Shown here: positions 9,289 through 19,526 of the stretch, in pieces
Layout of the letters: every line of letters starts with the position of its first letter
How positions within the stretch are numbered: the first letter of the stretch is position 1
NCBI GenBank assembly: GCA_019044685.2
Contig: JAGTXX020000014.1
Location: 1 to 64,000 of the forward strand
Reading direction: 5' to 3'
Length of the DNA stretch: 64,000 nt
Origin: Nannochloris sp. 'desiccata'
Lineage: Eukaryota > Chlorophyta > Trebouxiophyceae > Chlorellales > Chlorellaceae
Position numbers and translations under genes: made by a program
Notes under the pieces: model-generated
What the model was told of the DNA's origin: nothing
What the model saw: the letters and a program-made list of their open reading frames with translations, nothing else
Databases searched by the model: none

Positions 9289-10247
9289 GACTTCCCGCAC
9301 TGAGGTAACTTGTGGTCAGTACTACCACATTTGAAGCACTCTCTCTTGGCATACCGAGCTTGGATGAGAGAGAGATCTATGTTCAATTTTTCAGATTTAG
9401 TTTTAAGCCAAGCCTGAACCCGTGCTGGATCAGCTACGGTAGCTGCGTTGACACGACTGGTGGGTTTATGACCACCAGCTGCAGCCCTGCGCTGCTTGTC
9501 TTGGAGGTAGCGTTGATTCTTAGTGTCCAGATATTTGACTATAGAATTGCCTTGGAGTGGCTCTAACGCTTCATCTCGCAGTCCATCATCGCTGCGTTCT
9601 TGCAGGCGATCCAAATACGCAGTTTGCAAGGAAGGGGGAAGACCCTTAAGGAAGGCAAGGTGCTGGTCTTCAATGCTCTTGGGAGAGGAAGAAAGACGGA
9701 AGAGCTCACAAAGACGAAGAACGTACTGTTGAACCGATTCGTCGCTCTGTAATTTAGCATTTGCCAGTGCTTCCATAACCCAGTGTTGAAGATTGGTTCT
9801 AGGAAGGTATTGGCTGGACAGACGGGACAAAAATTCGTCAAAAGTGGGCACGATAGCGGCACCGTGAACTTCGGCAAGGAAGAGATCCAACGGAGGGCCT
9901 GCCAACGCTTCACCAAAGCCAACGCACTGTTGCCAGGTGGTAGTGAGGCCTCGACTACGCATCACGTACCTCAACTGGTTGACCCAGCGATTCCATGCCA
10001 AAGGCGGCTGCAGCTCAAGCTGGCCGCTGAATTTTAAAGGCATGTTGATGCTTTTCAATTTCTTGCCCAATTCTGGGTCAGCCCAGGGGTCCGCATAAGC
10101 GGGGGAGTCATGCTCAGACACGGGAACCGAAGATGCTCCAGGGAATGGTGGACCTAAAGGCTGGGTGCTACCCTCCGACAAAGGATTTTCAGCAGCGAGC
10201 GGGTTGGTGTGGAAAAATCGAACTTGAATTTCACTGTCGGTAGCCAT
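9279..10247 (-). CDS. gag: Ty3-B gag
   Basis: This 322-residue Gag starts at the ATG at 10247. A variable N-terminus leads to a gag core (WNRWVNQLRYVMRSR, then LQHWVMEALANAKLQSDESV, then LKGLPPSLQTAYLDRLQ). One canonical zinc knuckle, CFKCGSTDHKLPQC (CX2CX4HX4C), lies at the very end. The slippery heptamer CCCAAAC is followed directly by the TGA stop (9281-9279), so the -1 protease frame is entered at the last codon. The intact Gag fits an element that can still be packaged. Confidence 0.93.
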   Translation of the reverse strand: MATDSEIQVRFFHTNPLAAENPLSEGSTQPLGPPFPGASSVPVSEHDSPAYADPWADPELGKKLKSINMPLKFSGQLELQPPLAWNRWVNQLRYVMRSRGLTTTWQQCVGFGEALAGPPLDLFLAEVHGAAIVPTFDEFLSRLSSQYLPRTNLQHWVMEALANAKLQSDESVQQYVLRLCELFRLSSSPKSIEDQHLAFLKGLPPSLQTAYLDRLQERSDDGLRDEALEPLQGNSIVKYLDTKNQRYLQDKQRRAAAGGHKPTSRVNAATVADPARVQAWLKTKSEKLNIDLSLIQARYAKRECFKCGSTDHKLPQCGKSPN

Positions 10248-10923
10248 AGAGAGTGGACTAAAGGGGACGGCGCGACTGCGGAAGTATTTTGCTGCTACAG
10301 GCAGTTATAACACAACCTAACAGTGTGGTCTAAGAGCTGGAAGCTCCTAGGTGAGTTGTGACTTGAGTTTGCTAGATTGATGTGCGAGGCCAAGGCAGCA
10401 GGGGATCAGACTGCTGTTGGCAGGGCGAGGAGGTAAATCAAGGTCTGAAACAGAAAGGAAATCGAGTTGTTCCTCTTGCTTCACGTCTTATACCTCGGTA
10501 TCCAACTCTGCAAGGGAATAACAGAAGAAGAACCGCCAGTTAGACTCTGACTTAAAAAACTTGATTGACAATGCGTGGAGTGCCCTCACACCAAAACACG
10601 AGAAAATCCTCCCAGTGCTTGCCACCGTGTAGAGAATAATTTTGCAACTATTATTCTGGTGTAAGCGAGCTGCTTGCGCTAAGCAGAGATCATTCCGACA
10701 TGTTTCATGCCCATAACATGCATCTGCGATAAACGATCTGATTTTCCGTCAAGTTACTATGCTCCCACTTCCAGAGGGTCAGGTACACTCTAAGTAAGCT
10801 AGAGTATCGCCCTCCGAAAGCACCGTGCACCCTGTGTGGCTTTCGCCACAATTAGATGAAAGTTGCTTACTCTTGGGGTCCTCTAGAGGAGGTCTATGTT
10901 TTTTTAATTAAGCTGAAACCAAT
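10248..10923 (-). other. Ty3-B leader between 5' LTR and gag
   Basis: This is 676 bp with no open frame worth calling. Next to the LTR (minus strand, 10923 downward) is ATTGGTTTCAGC, a candidate primer-binding site because it begins TGG as the complement of a tRNA CCA end. The long leader presumably holds packaging signals. Confidence 0.6.
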
Positions 10924-11055
10924 TGTTGAGTGTTATACGTATTATAATATATAATTACATATATTCAACTATCTAACAGGGGATTGGAGCTTAGCTATAT
11001 AGTGTGAGAGGGCAGGGGCCACTCCAGGGTCTAATGCTACTAAATACACGTAACA
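10924..11055 (-). repeat. Ty3-B 5' LTR (132 bp)
   Basis: This is the partner of 6755-6886, identical by eye. Immediately to its right is the second copy of the ACAAC target duplication (11056-11060), after which the Ty3-A pol frame resumes. Confidence 0.96.
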
Positions 11056-14000
11056 ACAACGGTGAGACGATAGTGTTCAGAGCTGATTACCATGAACAAA
11101 AAGTATTACGAGATGCTGGCATAATTTCTTCAGTGGAAATGTATGCTGAACTTGCCTCAGGAGGTTATATAAACATCTGCATGATGAAACCTGTCCCTGA
11201 CGATTACGAGAATTACGAGTTCGACGAGAATGGCCATAAACTTGATAAAACCGGTTATGAAAAATACGCAGACGAGATACTTCGGGAATTTGTAGATGTT
11301 ACAGATCCAGATATCCCATATCCAGTTGACAGAGAAGTAGAACATGAAATTGAGCTTGAGCCTGATGCTAAAGCTGTAGCGCAGCAAATGTACCGCCTGA
11401 CGTTTGAAGAATTAGCTGAATTGAAGAAAACAATTATAGATTACTTGAATAAAGGCTTTATTAGACCTAGTAAATCACCTTTTGGCGCTCCAATATTGTT
11501 TGTACGCAAGAAAGGTGGAGCATTACGTATGTGTGTAGATTATAGAGGCTTAAATAGGATTACTAAGAAGAATCGCTGCCCGCTCCCGAGAATTGAAGAT
11601 TTATTAGATCAGCTGGCGGGAGCTAAGTTCTTTACTAGCTTAGATCTTACCAGTGGATACCATCAAATCAAGATTAAAGAAGAAGACATAGAGAAGACTG
11701 CATTTAGAACACAGTTTGGGCATTTTGAATTTTTAGTGATGCCTTTTGGCTTGTGCAACGCACCCGCCACTTTCCAAACTTTAATGAATACTGTTTTTAG
11801 AGAAGAGATTAATCATTTTGTTTTAGTTTATTTAGATGATATTATGATTTTCTCCAAGACTTTTGAAGACCATCTAAGGCATGTACGCCATGTGTTTCTA
11901 AAATTAAGAAAGCAACATTTTTACGTTAATAAAGAAAAGTGTTCATTTTTCAAAACTAAAATTGCTTGGCTTGGCTACATTATCTCTGATCAAGGTATTG
12001 AAGTTGACCAAAGCAAGATTACAACAATTCTAGAATGGCCCGAGCCAAAGAATACTACAGATATTTTATCTTTTTTAGGTTTTACTGGATGGTATCGAAA
12101 ATTTATTGAAAAATATTCCCACGTGGCAGCACCCATGACTGAATTATTAAAGAAAGAAGTTCCTTTTATTTGGGGTGCCCCACAGCAAGAAGCTTTTGAA
12201 TTATTAAAGAAGAAATTGACTAATGCACCTGTTTTGATTTTACCTAGCCCTGATTTTCCTTTTCATATGTATACTGATGCTTCTGACTTTGCTTTTGGTG
12301 GTGTATTAATGCAAGACCAGGGCCAAGGTTTGAGACCGGTGGCCTACTCATCCAAGAAGCTGAGTGAAGCTGAGCGAAAATATACTATTTACGAGAAAGA
12401 AGCACTTTCCCAGATCCATCACTTGCAGCTTTGGCGTTGTTACTTGCAGGGCGCACCTAGAAGTACTGCTTATACCGATAATGCTGTCTTAAAAAATCTG
12501 CAGACTCAACCTCGACTGTCGCCCCGACAAGCCCGCTGGATGCTGGTACTACAAGAATATAATCTTTACGTAGAGTATATAGCTGGTAAAGCAAATGTGG
12601 TAGCAGATGCTTTATCTAGAAGACCTGATCTTGCTATGACTGTGGTTATTGCTCGTCAGGATAGTGAATGGTTGTTAGAATTAAAAGAATCTTACGAGAA
12701 AAATGACGATGCCAAGAAAATTATTAAATTAATTCAAAATGGTACTAGTAGAAATTATGCATTTGACCATGGTTATATTGTACGTAGAACTCCTACACGT
12801 ACTCAATTATATATCCCTGATGTAGGAACACTGCGACACGATCTGTTGATAGAGCACCATGACTCTCTTTTAGCTGGGCATTTTGGCGCAGCAAAAACTG
12901 GCGCTCTGCTGTCCCGTCATTATTATTGGCCACAGCAGCTACGCGATGTGCGTGAATTTGTTCAAGCTTGTCAAGAATGTGGTAATTCTAAGAGTTCTAA
13001 TCAGAAGAAGCCTGGTCTCTTAAAATCTTTGCCTATTCCTAAAAGAAGATTTGAAGTTATAACGATGGATTTTGTTACGAAGCTGCCGGAAGCTGACGGC
13101 TTTACTGCAATTATGATTATGGTGGACAAATTGACTAAAAGAGTCTTTTTAGCTCCCACAACTGATGCAATAACTGCTGAAGAAGCTGCTACTATGTTCT
13201 TTGAGCACGTAATTAGAAACCAAGGAGTACCTTCAATTATTATTTCTGATCGCGGCACTCAATTTACGAGCGTCTTTTGGAAGTCGATGGTGGCACAACT
13301 TGGAATCAAGCACAAACTTAGTACTGCATACCATCCTCAAACAGATGGTCAATCGGAAATTACGGTTAGAATAGTTATAGATCTTTTGCGTACCTTGCAT
13401 TATCAATACAAGAACTGGGTTAAAATTTTACCCGCTGTCGAATTTGCTATTAATAACAGCGTCAATGCTTCTACTGGAAAGACTCCCTTTTTCCTTTGCT
13501 ATGGTGAAGAAGTTCCTACTCCCGCAAGTATTAACCTTCAATTTTTAGCAAGGAATAATCCCAATCAACCTTCAGTGGATTTTGCTGAGCGAACTCAAGT
13601 TGCTGTTCAGCAGGCGCAGCGAGCGCTGGTGAAAGCACAGCAGCGACAGAAAACTTATGCTGATAAAAATAGAAGATACCTTACTTTTGAAGTAGGTGAC
13701 CAAGTGTATATTTCTACTACTGATTTACCTTTGAAAGGTCCTCGAAGATTAGCTCCTAAATGGTTTGGTCCTGTTCCAATAATTGAGAAACTTAGCGATT
13801 TAAATTACCGTGTAGCGTTGCCAGAAATGTGGAAGCGCAGACACCCTGTCTTTCACATTGAAAAATTAAAACCTTTTGTAGTGAGTACTAAATTTCCTAG
13901 TCGTTCTGATCGTAGACCTCCTCCTGATCTGGAGCAAGGTTCAGATGTCTATAATGTTGAGAAGATTTTGAATCGCCGCTCGACCCGTCGAGGTCGTGGT

Positions 14001-14138
14001 TGGAGAATAGAGTATTATATTAAATGGGAAGGATATCCAATGTGTGATTCCACTTGGGAACCAAAAACTAATTTACAAGATGCAGGCACTAAGGTGCAGA
14101 GAATGATGCAAGAAGTAGATCTACAGCATAACACTTAA
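11056..14138 (+). CDS. pol: Ty3-A pol: reverse transcriptase, RNase H, integrase, chromodomain
   Basis: This is the main part of the pol polyprotein, in the same frame as the protease at 6260-6754. The reverse transcriptase has FIRPSKSPFGAPILFVRKKG, LDLTSGYHQI and the catalytic LVYLDDIMIF. RNase H follows (MYTDASDFAFGG, then YTIYEKEALS, then AYTDNAVLKNL). The integrase has its HHCC zinc region and the DDE core (TMDFVTKLP, ISDRGTQF, HPQTDGQSEITVR). It closes with a chromodomain (YNVEKILNRRSTRRGRGW, then YYIKWEGYPMCDSTWEP). All key residues seen are intact, so Ty3-A was recently competent and is broken here only by Ty3-B. A run of 20-odd A bases follows the stop. Confidence 0.96.
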
Positions 14139-14276
14139 AAAAAAAAAAAAAAAAAAAAATAATTATCCCGTTGTTTGATCTTACTTTCCAGTTACTTTGT
14201 TTGTTTGTTTATTTTTCTCATTCTATCTACCCCAATTCTAGCGTGAGGACACGCTTACAGCGAGAGGGGGGAAGAA

Positions 14277-14501
14277 TGTGACGATACTGCAGCCAGGGTA
14301 GTTAAAAAGAAGCTATCCTTTGCAGCATGCATTTTGTACCGCTTTCAATACTACTTGAACACCCAATGGGTGACTTGCACAGGGACTTGATTGCTTGATT
14401 TTCGCTTGTTACTACTAGAATACGTGTAAATAGTTACTAGAACACCTACTTGAAGTTGACTTGCACTTGGTGAAGTTCAGCTCACAAGGCTGCTCTTTAC
14501 A
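14277..14501 (+). repeat. Ty3-A 3' LTR (225 bp)
   Basis: It is identical by eye to 4939-5163 and is preceded by the purine tract at 14262-14276. The CACCT target duplication follows at 14502-14506, after which the split accessory gene continues on the minus strand. Confidence 0.97.
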
Positions 14502-15057
14502 CACCTCATTTAATTTCTCTGTCTCCTCCTTTGTCAATTTGTTCCTGTTGACTCCTCCCACACTCTGCAAGCAAGTAAATAGCGCCTGAGTATTAGTTAC
14601 CTTGCATTGACAGCACAATCAGTTGCCATGTTATACTTACCGTTGCACCAGTACCAGTGCCATTGCTTCCGCCATTCTCATCCATAGTGTCCAGACATTG
14701 GAAGCTGTGACTTGCTCCGTCCACGAATGACACCTCCAGAGTAATTGTATCACTGGTGCAACCAGAAAAGAAAGCTTCGTGGGCGTCATTACCAGCTGCT
14801 AAGGACTTAATTCCGTCTAAAATTGCAGCAGGTGACATTAATGTGGCCACTCCGCTTGCATCTTTGCCGTGAATGCGGACGCATTTCCGCTTCCCCTCCA
14901 AGTCATTTGAGGTCTTGATGTCATCAAATGCCGCCTTTAGGCGACGCTTTGGCGTCGCCAGCTGCCAGTTGGGGTCATTCTTCAACTCAATGGGGACGTT
15001 CACGCTGCCTTGTGCGCCGTCTTCCGTTGTTCTGAGTTGGAGTATTGTCTTAACCAT
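14502..15057 (-). pseudogene. CACTA accessory gene, 5' part (exon 1 and start of exon 2)
   Basis: The chosen start is the ATG at 15057 (MVKTILQLRTTED). Exon 1 runs to 14641 (donor GTAAGTATAA), and exon 2 starts at 14564 (acceptor CTTGCAG). After 21 codons exon 2 meets Ty3-A at 14502 and would continue at 4933. With the element and one CACCT copy removed, the frame reads KLNEV-VEKYC without a break, and the whole gene would encode 425 residues. Exon 1 has a compact region rich in beta-type residues (RRLKAAFDDIKTS, then KCVRIHGKDASG, then ITLEVSFVDG). No family is recognised. It is divergent from the transposase, whose ATG is only 191 bp away. Confidence 0.75.
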
Positions 15058-15248
15058 AATTTTCTGATCCAAGAATAACAGTTAATTCTGTGAAAACCTC
15101 CATCCTTTGCATTCTTTTACGCGATTTCCTCTCTTGTTATTTTTTTTTTTTGAATCTTTCCTTAAAAAGCCTTCAGGAAATAAAGCCTCTTTCAATGAAA
15201 GCGGGTTGCTTTTCAACTCTTCCATACTTGTTAACCACAGTAAACAAC
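15058..15248. promoter_or_regulatory. Shared divergent promoter region of accessory gene and transposase
   Basis: The 191 bp between the two opposite ATGs hold no coding sequence. They include a T-rich tract (15140-15152) and must carry both promoters. No convincing TATA box is seen. The assignment is inferred from the divergent layout. Confidence 0.5.
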
Positions 15249-18200
15249 ATGGCCCCTAGGAAAAATACCATCTCCATCCTTGATCCAACTATCAACGCTG
15301 AAGTGTGCATATATTGCAAGGATCCCAGTAAGCCTAGGCCTGCCTGCGATGTCGGAACAGCCGAATATTACACTTGGCGCCATCACCACACTAAATGCAA
15401 AGACGCACTCCTTCCAAATTCCCATCTTGGGCAGGTAAGCTTCAAATTCATCGAATTTTTCGAACATGCCACGTCAAAACCCCGCCGACATACCTAGTTT
15501 CTCTGTCTTCTGCTCTAATATTACTTCCTATTCTTCTTCCTTACTTGTTACATTAGGCGTTGCAGGGTAACCAGCAACAGGGTCCCTCAACATCGGCCAT
15601 GCCGACCTCTGCTCAAGTCCAAACGGAACCTGGCCTTCAACGGCCAACTCCCATGGAAGACGACATGTATGACAACCATCATGGTGACCATGGCAGCATG
15701 GAAGACGATATGGCCGCAGATTCACCTTCTGCTTCAAATGATCACGAGATGCAAGATGCCGCCAATGCTGGTGGGTCCGAGGGTTCATTTGAAGACGATC
15801 AAACTTCATTTGAAGACGACTAAACATTGGATATGCTACCACTTACTCTTGATGATTTTAATGATCATCGCCAGCCACGCATAAACGAAGCAAGGTATTT
15901 TGAGATGAATCACAATGAGCCATTATGGCATGTTGATGAAAGTGCAACATGCCAGCTCACCGTCTTGGAAGCATCTTACCTCATATTGGTTGTAGCGCAC
16001 GAGGAACGTTTCACGGAGAAAGCTACTTCAATCATGTTGAAACTCATTGGAGCATTGTTGCCCAGCGGTCATAAGCTACCCAAAACGTACGATGTCTTAA
16101 GAAAGTCACTAGGCTTTAAAGGGTTAGAGCCTTATGAACGGCACGTATGTTCTTGTGGACAGCATATGTACGATTCTACTGAGCGTAAGCAGTGGAATAG
16201 CCACCGTGAAGATACTTGCCCTAAATGTAAGAGCCCCCGCTTTCTTGCTTTAAGTGGCGGTGGCTTCAAGCCGTCTAAGAGATGCTATTATTTTGGTGTT
16301 GAAAACACCATCAAACGTTTGTTCTCAATGGCAGATTGGGTAGAAGCAAGACCTAGCGATTACGAGGAGATGAAAGAGGATCCAGGGAGCTTTTGGTCTT
16401 CTCCAGCGGCTGAGGAGATCAATAGGAAAACGAATTATGCTTTATTTCACCCCCAAAATGGAGCTTACTCTATAGGATACGATTTTGTGAACTTGTTTGG
16501 GCACCAAGAGTATTCTGTTGGCTTGGTGCACCTCCGGAGTGAGTCCCTACCAGATGAAGTACGTAGCAAACGCCGTTACGATTTGCCCCTGATGATTATC
16601 CCTGGTCCTAACATTCCAGAGAGTTTGGATGCATATATGGGGTTAATAGCCATAAACTTTAAGAAGATTGGCCCGCTTAGTGGCGGTCCCGGTATCCTCG
16701 TCACCCCAATGCAATATGAACAGCCTCTAGGTACTGCCTGTACTGCTCAAGGCTCTCCAGCGGCGGCGACAGTGGCAGATAATGTTGAAGTAAATGATGA
16801 TATCGATGCTTTGCGACCTCAAAAAGCCGGAACTCCGTTCTATCACATACCTATTCTAGTGTTTATATACGCTGATGCTCCTGCAAGAGCAAAACTATTA
16901 AAATCTACTGGCACCGCAGCGGCATATTTAGCTTGCTTTTGGTGTTGGCTCACAGGAGAACGGGTTAATATTGAAGGTGTATTAGATATTTCAAACGGTA
17001 CGATGGTAATGCGTGGATATGCTAAACATGTGGAACCTAGTTGCGGTTTTGTCTTTGGAAAAATAACACAGCGGGACGGTTCTGTGAAAGTAGCGGAACC
17101 CCTGTCAATGGATGATAGGAGAAGAATGGTTACGGAGGAGCATCAATCCCAACGCGAAGCGGCTGCTGAAGAGCTTATATCTGAACGCAATAAGGAGGCT
17201 GCGGCCAATTTAGGTTGCATGGGAAAGTGCATCATCTTAACACACCTCCCGTACTTGAACGCTCGCAACCTTTTCGTACTCCCACTTTACCATATGCTAT
17301 ATTTAGGTGTTGTAAAGGATTTTTTAAAACTTGCTATGGGCCATAAAGAAACCAAGTTAAGGAAGGAAAGCATGGAAATTAGTAATGAAGCGAAAAGAAA
17401 GATTGCTGAAATTGAAGGCCGGATCCAATTAACTGGTGATTTCGGGCGGCCAATTCAACCACTTTCTGTGCATAGAGGATGGCTGATTGAACATGTTAGT
17501 ACCTTTGTTGATTGTACTTCTAAAGTTCTATTCAACGACGTCGTAGTAGGGGTAGAAGTCTTGCCACCCGAAATGAAAAAAGGATGGAAGTTATTACGGA
17601 AAGCCTTGCTGCATTATTTTAGGCCGCATTTGAATCCGGATACTTGCCATTCCGCTATAGCACGCGAAGCCGCTGCCAAAGCATTGTTTGATTATGGTGC
17701 TTGGGCCGAGAATATTGGACTTTCCCGCCAAATTTGCAAATTTAATTTGCATACAGCGTGTTGCCGCCTCCCCCGTCAAGAAGAAGAAATGGGCCAACCA
17801 ATACGATATAACGAAATGCACGTCGAAAATAACATGACGAGTGGGAAGAGCAAAACTAGAGGCCATACTACTTCTGAATATCCTGAGCTAACTATTGCTG
17901 AAGGGTACGCTATTAATCACGTATTGCAAAAAAAGTTGGTTTCGAATCCGACCTTAGCCAGCGTACAAAAAGAAGCTTTTAAAAAAATACGACGTAATAA
18001 GAACGTTGATGAAGGCGCAACAAGAGACGAAAATGATGTAGCTATGTTGTTTACTGGAGTAGAGCCTTCTATGGACGATTGGGGTAAAGAGATTCTAGTA
18101 GCAATAAAAAGACTTGCTGCAGTGGATGGATGGTTGCCTGAAAATTGGAAGAAAGAATGGTTGAATGGAGCTGATAACGATAGGTTTGAGGCCTTAAAAC

Positions 18201-18664
18201 CAATGGTATACACGAGTGCTGTCATTCATAGCGTTAGTATCATCAGTTCAGTAGAAAATAAACGGGAACGTACCCGTTCTTCCTGTTTCGTACAAGTGAG
18301 GTTTGTGAAGGCGACTGGAGAAGAGCATTGTCGGCCAGCTTGCATTAGAAAATTGGTTTTGATCCGTCCACCGGTAGAGGAGGAAGGAGGAGGGGGTGCA
18401 CAACCTTTTCGTATTGCGTTTTGCGACGTCTTTAAAGAGCAACGGCCTTTGGGAGATGCTGATAACGGAGAAGTACTCCGTGCTCACTTGACAGGTTCTG
18501 ATAGCGATTACCAGCATAGAATGTATCCAGTGGACTTGAGTTCTATTGATTCCAAGTTGGTAATGGTGGCGACGGATAAGTTCAGGTCCTCTAGAATCAA
18601 TCTCGGCACTGGGTGGCTATATTTCGTTACTTACGGTATTACCACGGGGCAAGGCCCGATATAA
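15249..18664 (+). pseudogene. CACTA transposase (Tnp2/Transposase_21-like) with one in-frame stop
   Basis: Exon 1 (15249-15434) encodes MAPRKN and a Cys/His motif (CIYCK to HHHTKC) resembling a BED/CCHC finger. An intron (GTAAGC to TTAG) joins in phase to exon 2 at 15557. The frame then meets TAA at 15821-15823 and stays open for another 946 codons. Downstream is a second zinc motif (CSCGQHMYD to CPKCKS). The Tnp2-type core follows (YDLPLMIIPGPNIPESLDAY, then PILVFIYADAPARAKLL, then YLACFWCWL, then LPLYHMLYLGVVKDFL). Family knowledge points to Tnp2-class DDE transposases of CACTA/Plavaka elements. The TAA either kills the gene or must be read through or spliced around. Confidence 0.8.
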
Positions 18665-19526
18665 TTTCTATTTTATTTCATTTCTTAAAACCCCGTCGTA
18701 GCTTTACCTTCTTTCGCTACTATCTATTAATGTAAAGAGTGCATGCACTGCTAGTGCTGCTTTAAATAAGCTTACAAATATTCTTTAGTTATTCAAACAA
18801 CAAAACAGCAACAACATTTATTTTACTTCTTTGGATACTTCAGCAATTCTAGGTGGAGATCTTGGTCCATTTGACATATAGGTGACAAACCCAGCGTTTT
18901 TAGACGCTTGACACTGAGCTTTGCTGCATAATCCAGCAATTGTGGGCGAAGTTTGGTGAGTTAGTAAAACAGCACCGAAACAGCACCAGACTTGGCTTCA
19001 AAGCATGGCGCCTTGCGAGGCCTTGGAGGAGGAGAAGGGCGGCGGTCGTTTTAAAAGCAATTGAAGCGCCTAGCGGTGAATATAATTAAGGGATCAACAT
19101 TACCTACTGGTTTTTTACAGTTCCACAAGCGGCAGGGAGCGCTATACCTGTGTTCTCGCATCTTTAGAGCCAACACAATTCACATTTTAGAATAGAACGT
19201 CAACTTGAAACTTCGTTCGAACTTGGCTGGCACCCCATCGGCTTCATCAATACTCTACAAAGAATTCCCAGAAATTAGATTTCCTTGTAAAAGGCGCTTT
19301 CTCCAAAAACAAGTAAATTGTAATCTTGAAGGTAGGATTCTCTTTGTGATGAACAAAAACTGACTGTTTTTAAGTTTCTATTTTCTGAGAAATGACGTAC
19401 ATAGGTGTATTCACTAGTTTCGCTCAGCGTATTGGGTTTTGTAGGTCTTGCGGAACTTCTCTATTGCTTTTTTGATCACATGCCGCCAAACGCTCTAATG
19501 CTAGCCGTGTGGCTACCACTAATGCC
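18665..19526. other. CACTA internal spacer between transposase and TET/JBP-like gene
   Basis: About 860 bp without a recognisable gene. It should contain the transposase 3' UTR and the promoter or 5' UTR of the next gene. The frame of the next gene is open only back to about 19476, so an upstream small exon cannot be ruled out. Confidence 0.5.

Larger units (their letters stand above)
6755..11055 (-). mobile_element. Ty3-B: non-autonomous Ty3/gypsy element lacking reverse transcriptase, nested in Ty3-A
   Basis: Two 132-bp LTRs (6755-6886, 10924-11055), identical by eye, are flanked by the target duplication ACAAC (6750-6754, 11056-11060). All coding is on the minus strand: gag, then protease, then integrase with chromodomain. 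Nothing corresponding to reverse transcriptase or RNase H lies between protease and integrase, so roughly 1.5-2 kb is missing compared with a complete element. The purine tract AAAGAAGGGGAGAA abuts the 3' LTR on the minus strand (6887-6900). The identical LTRs mean it still moved recently, presumably using reverse transcriptase supplied by a relative. Confidence 0.95.
4939..14501 (+). mobile_element. Ty3-A: full-length LTR retrotransposon (Ty3/gypsy chromovirus) with a nested element
   Basis: Two 225-bp LTRs (4939-5163, 14277-14501) are identical by eye, start TGTGACG and end TTTACA. They are flanked by the 5-bp target duplication CACCT (4934-4938, 14502-14506). The element is on the plus strand and holds gag, protease, reverse transcriptase, RNase H, integrase and a chromodomain. 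The purine tract AGAGGGGGGAAGAA lies just before the 3' LTR, and a possible primer-binding site starting TGGCACC lies just after the 5' LTR. Removing nested Ty3-B and one copy of its duplication leaves about 5.26 kb and restores one continuous protease-pol frame. Identical LTRs imply a recent insertion. It disrupts exon 2 of the CACTA accessory gene. Confidence 0.97.
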
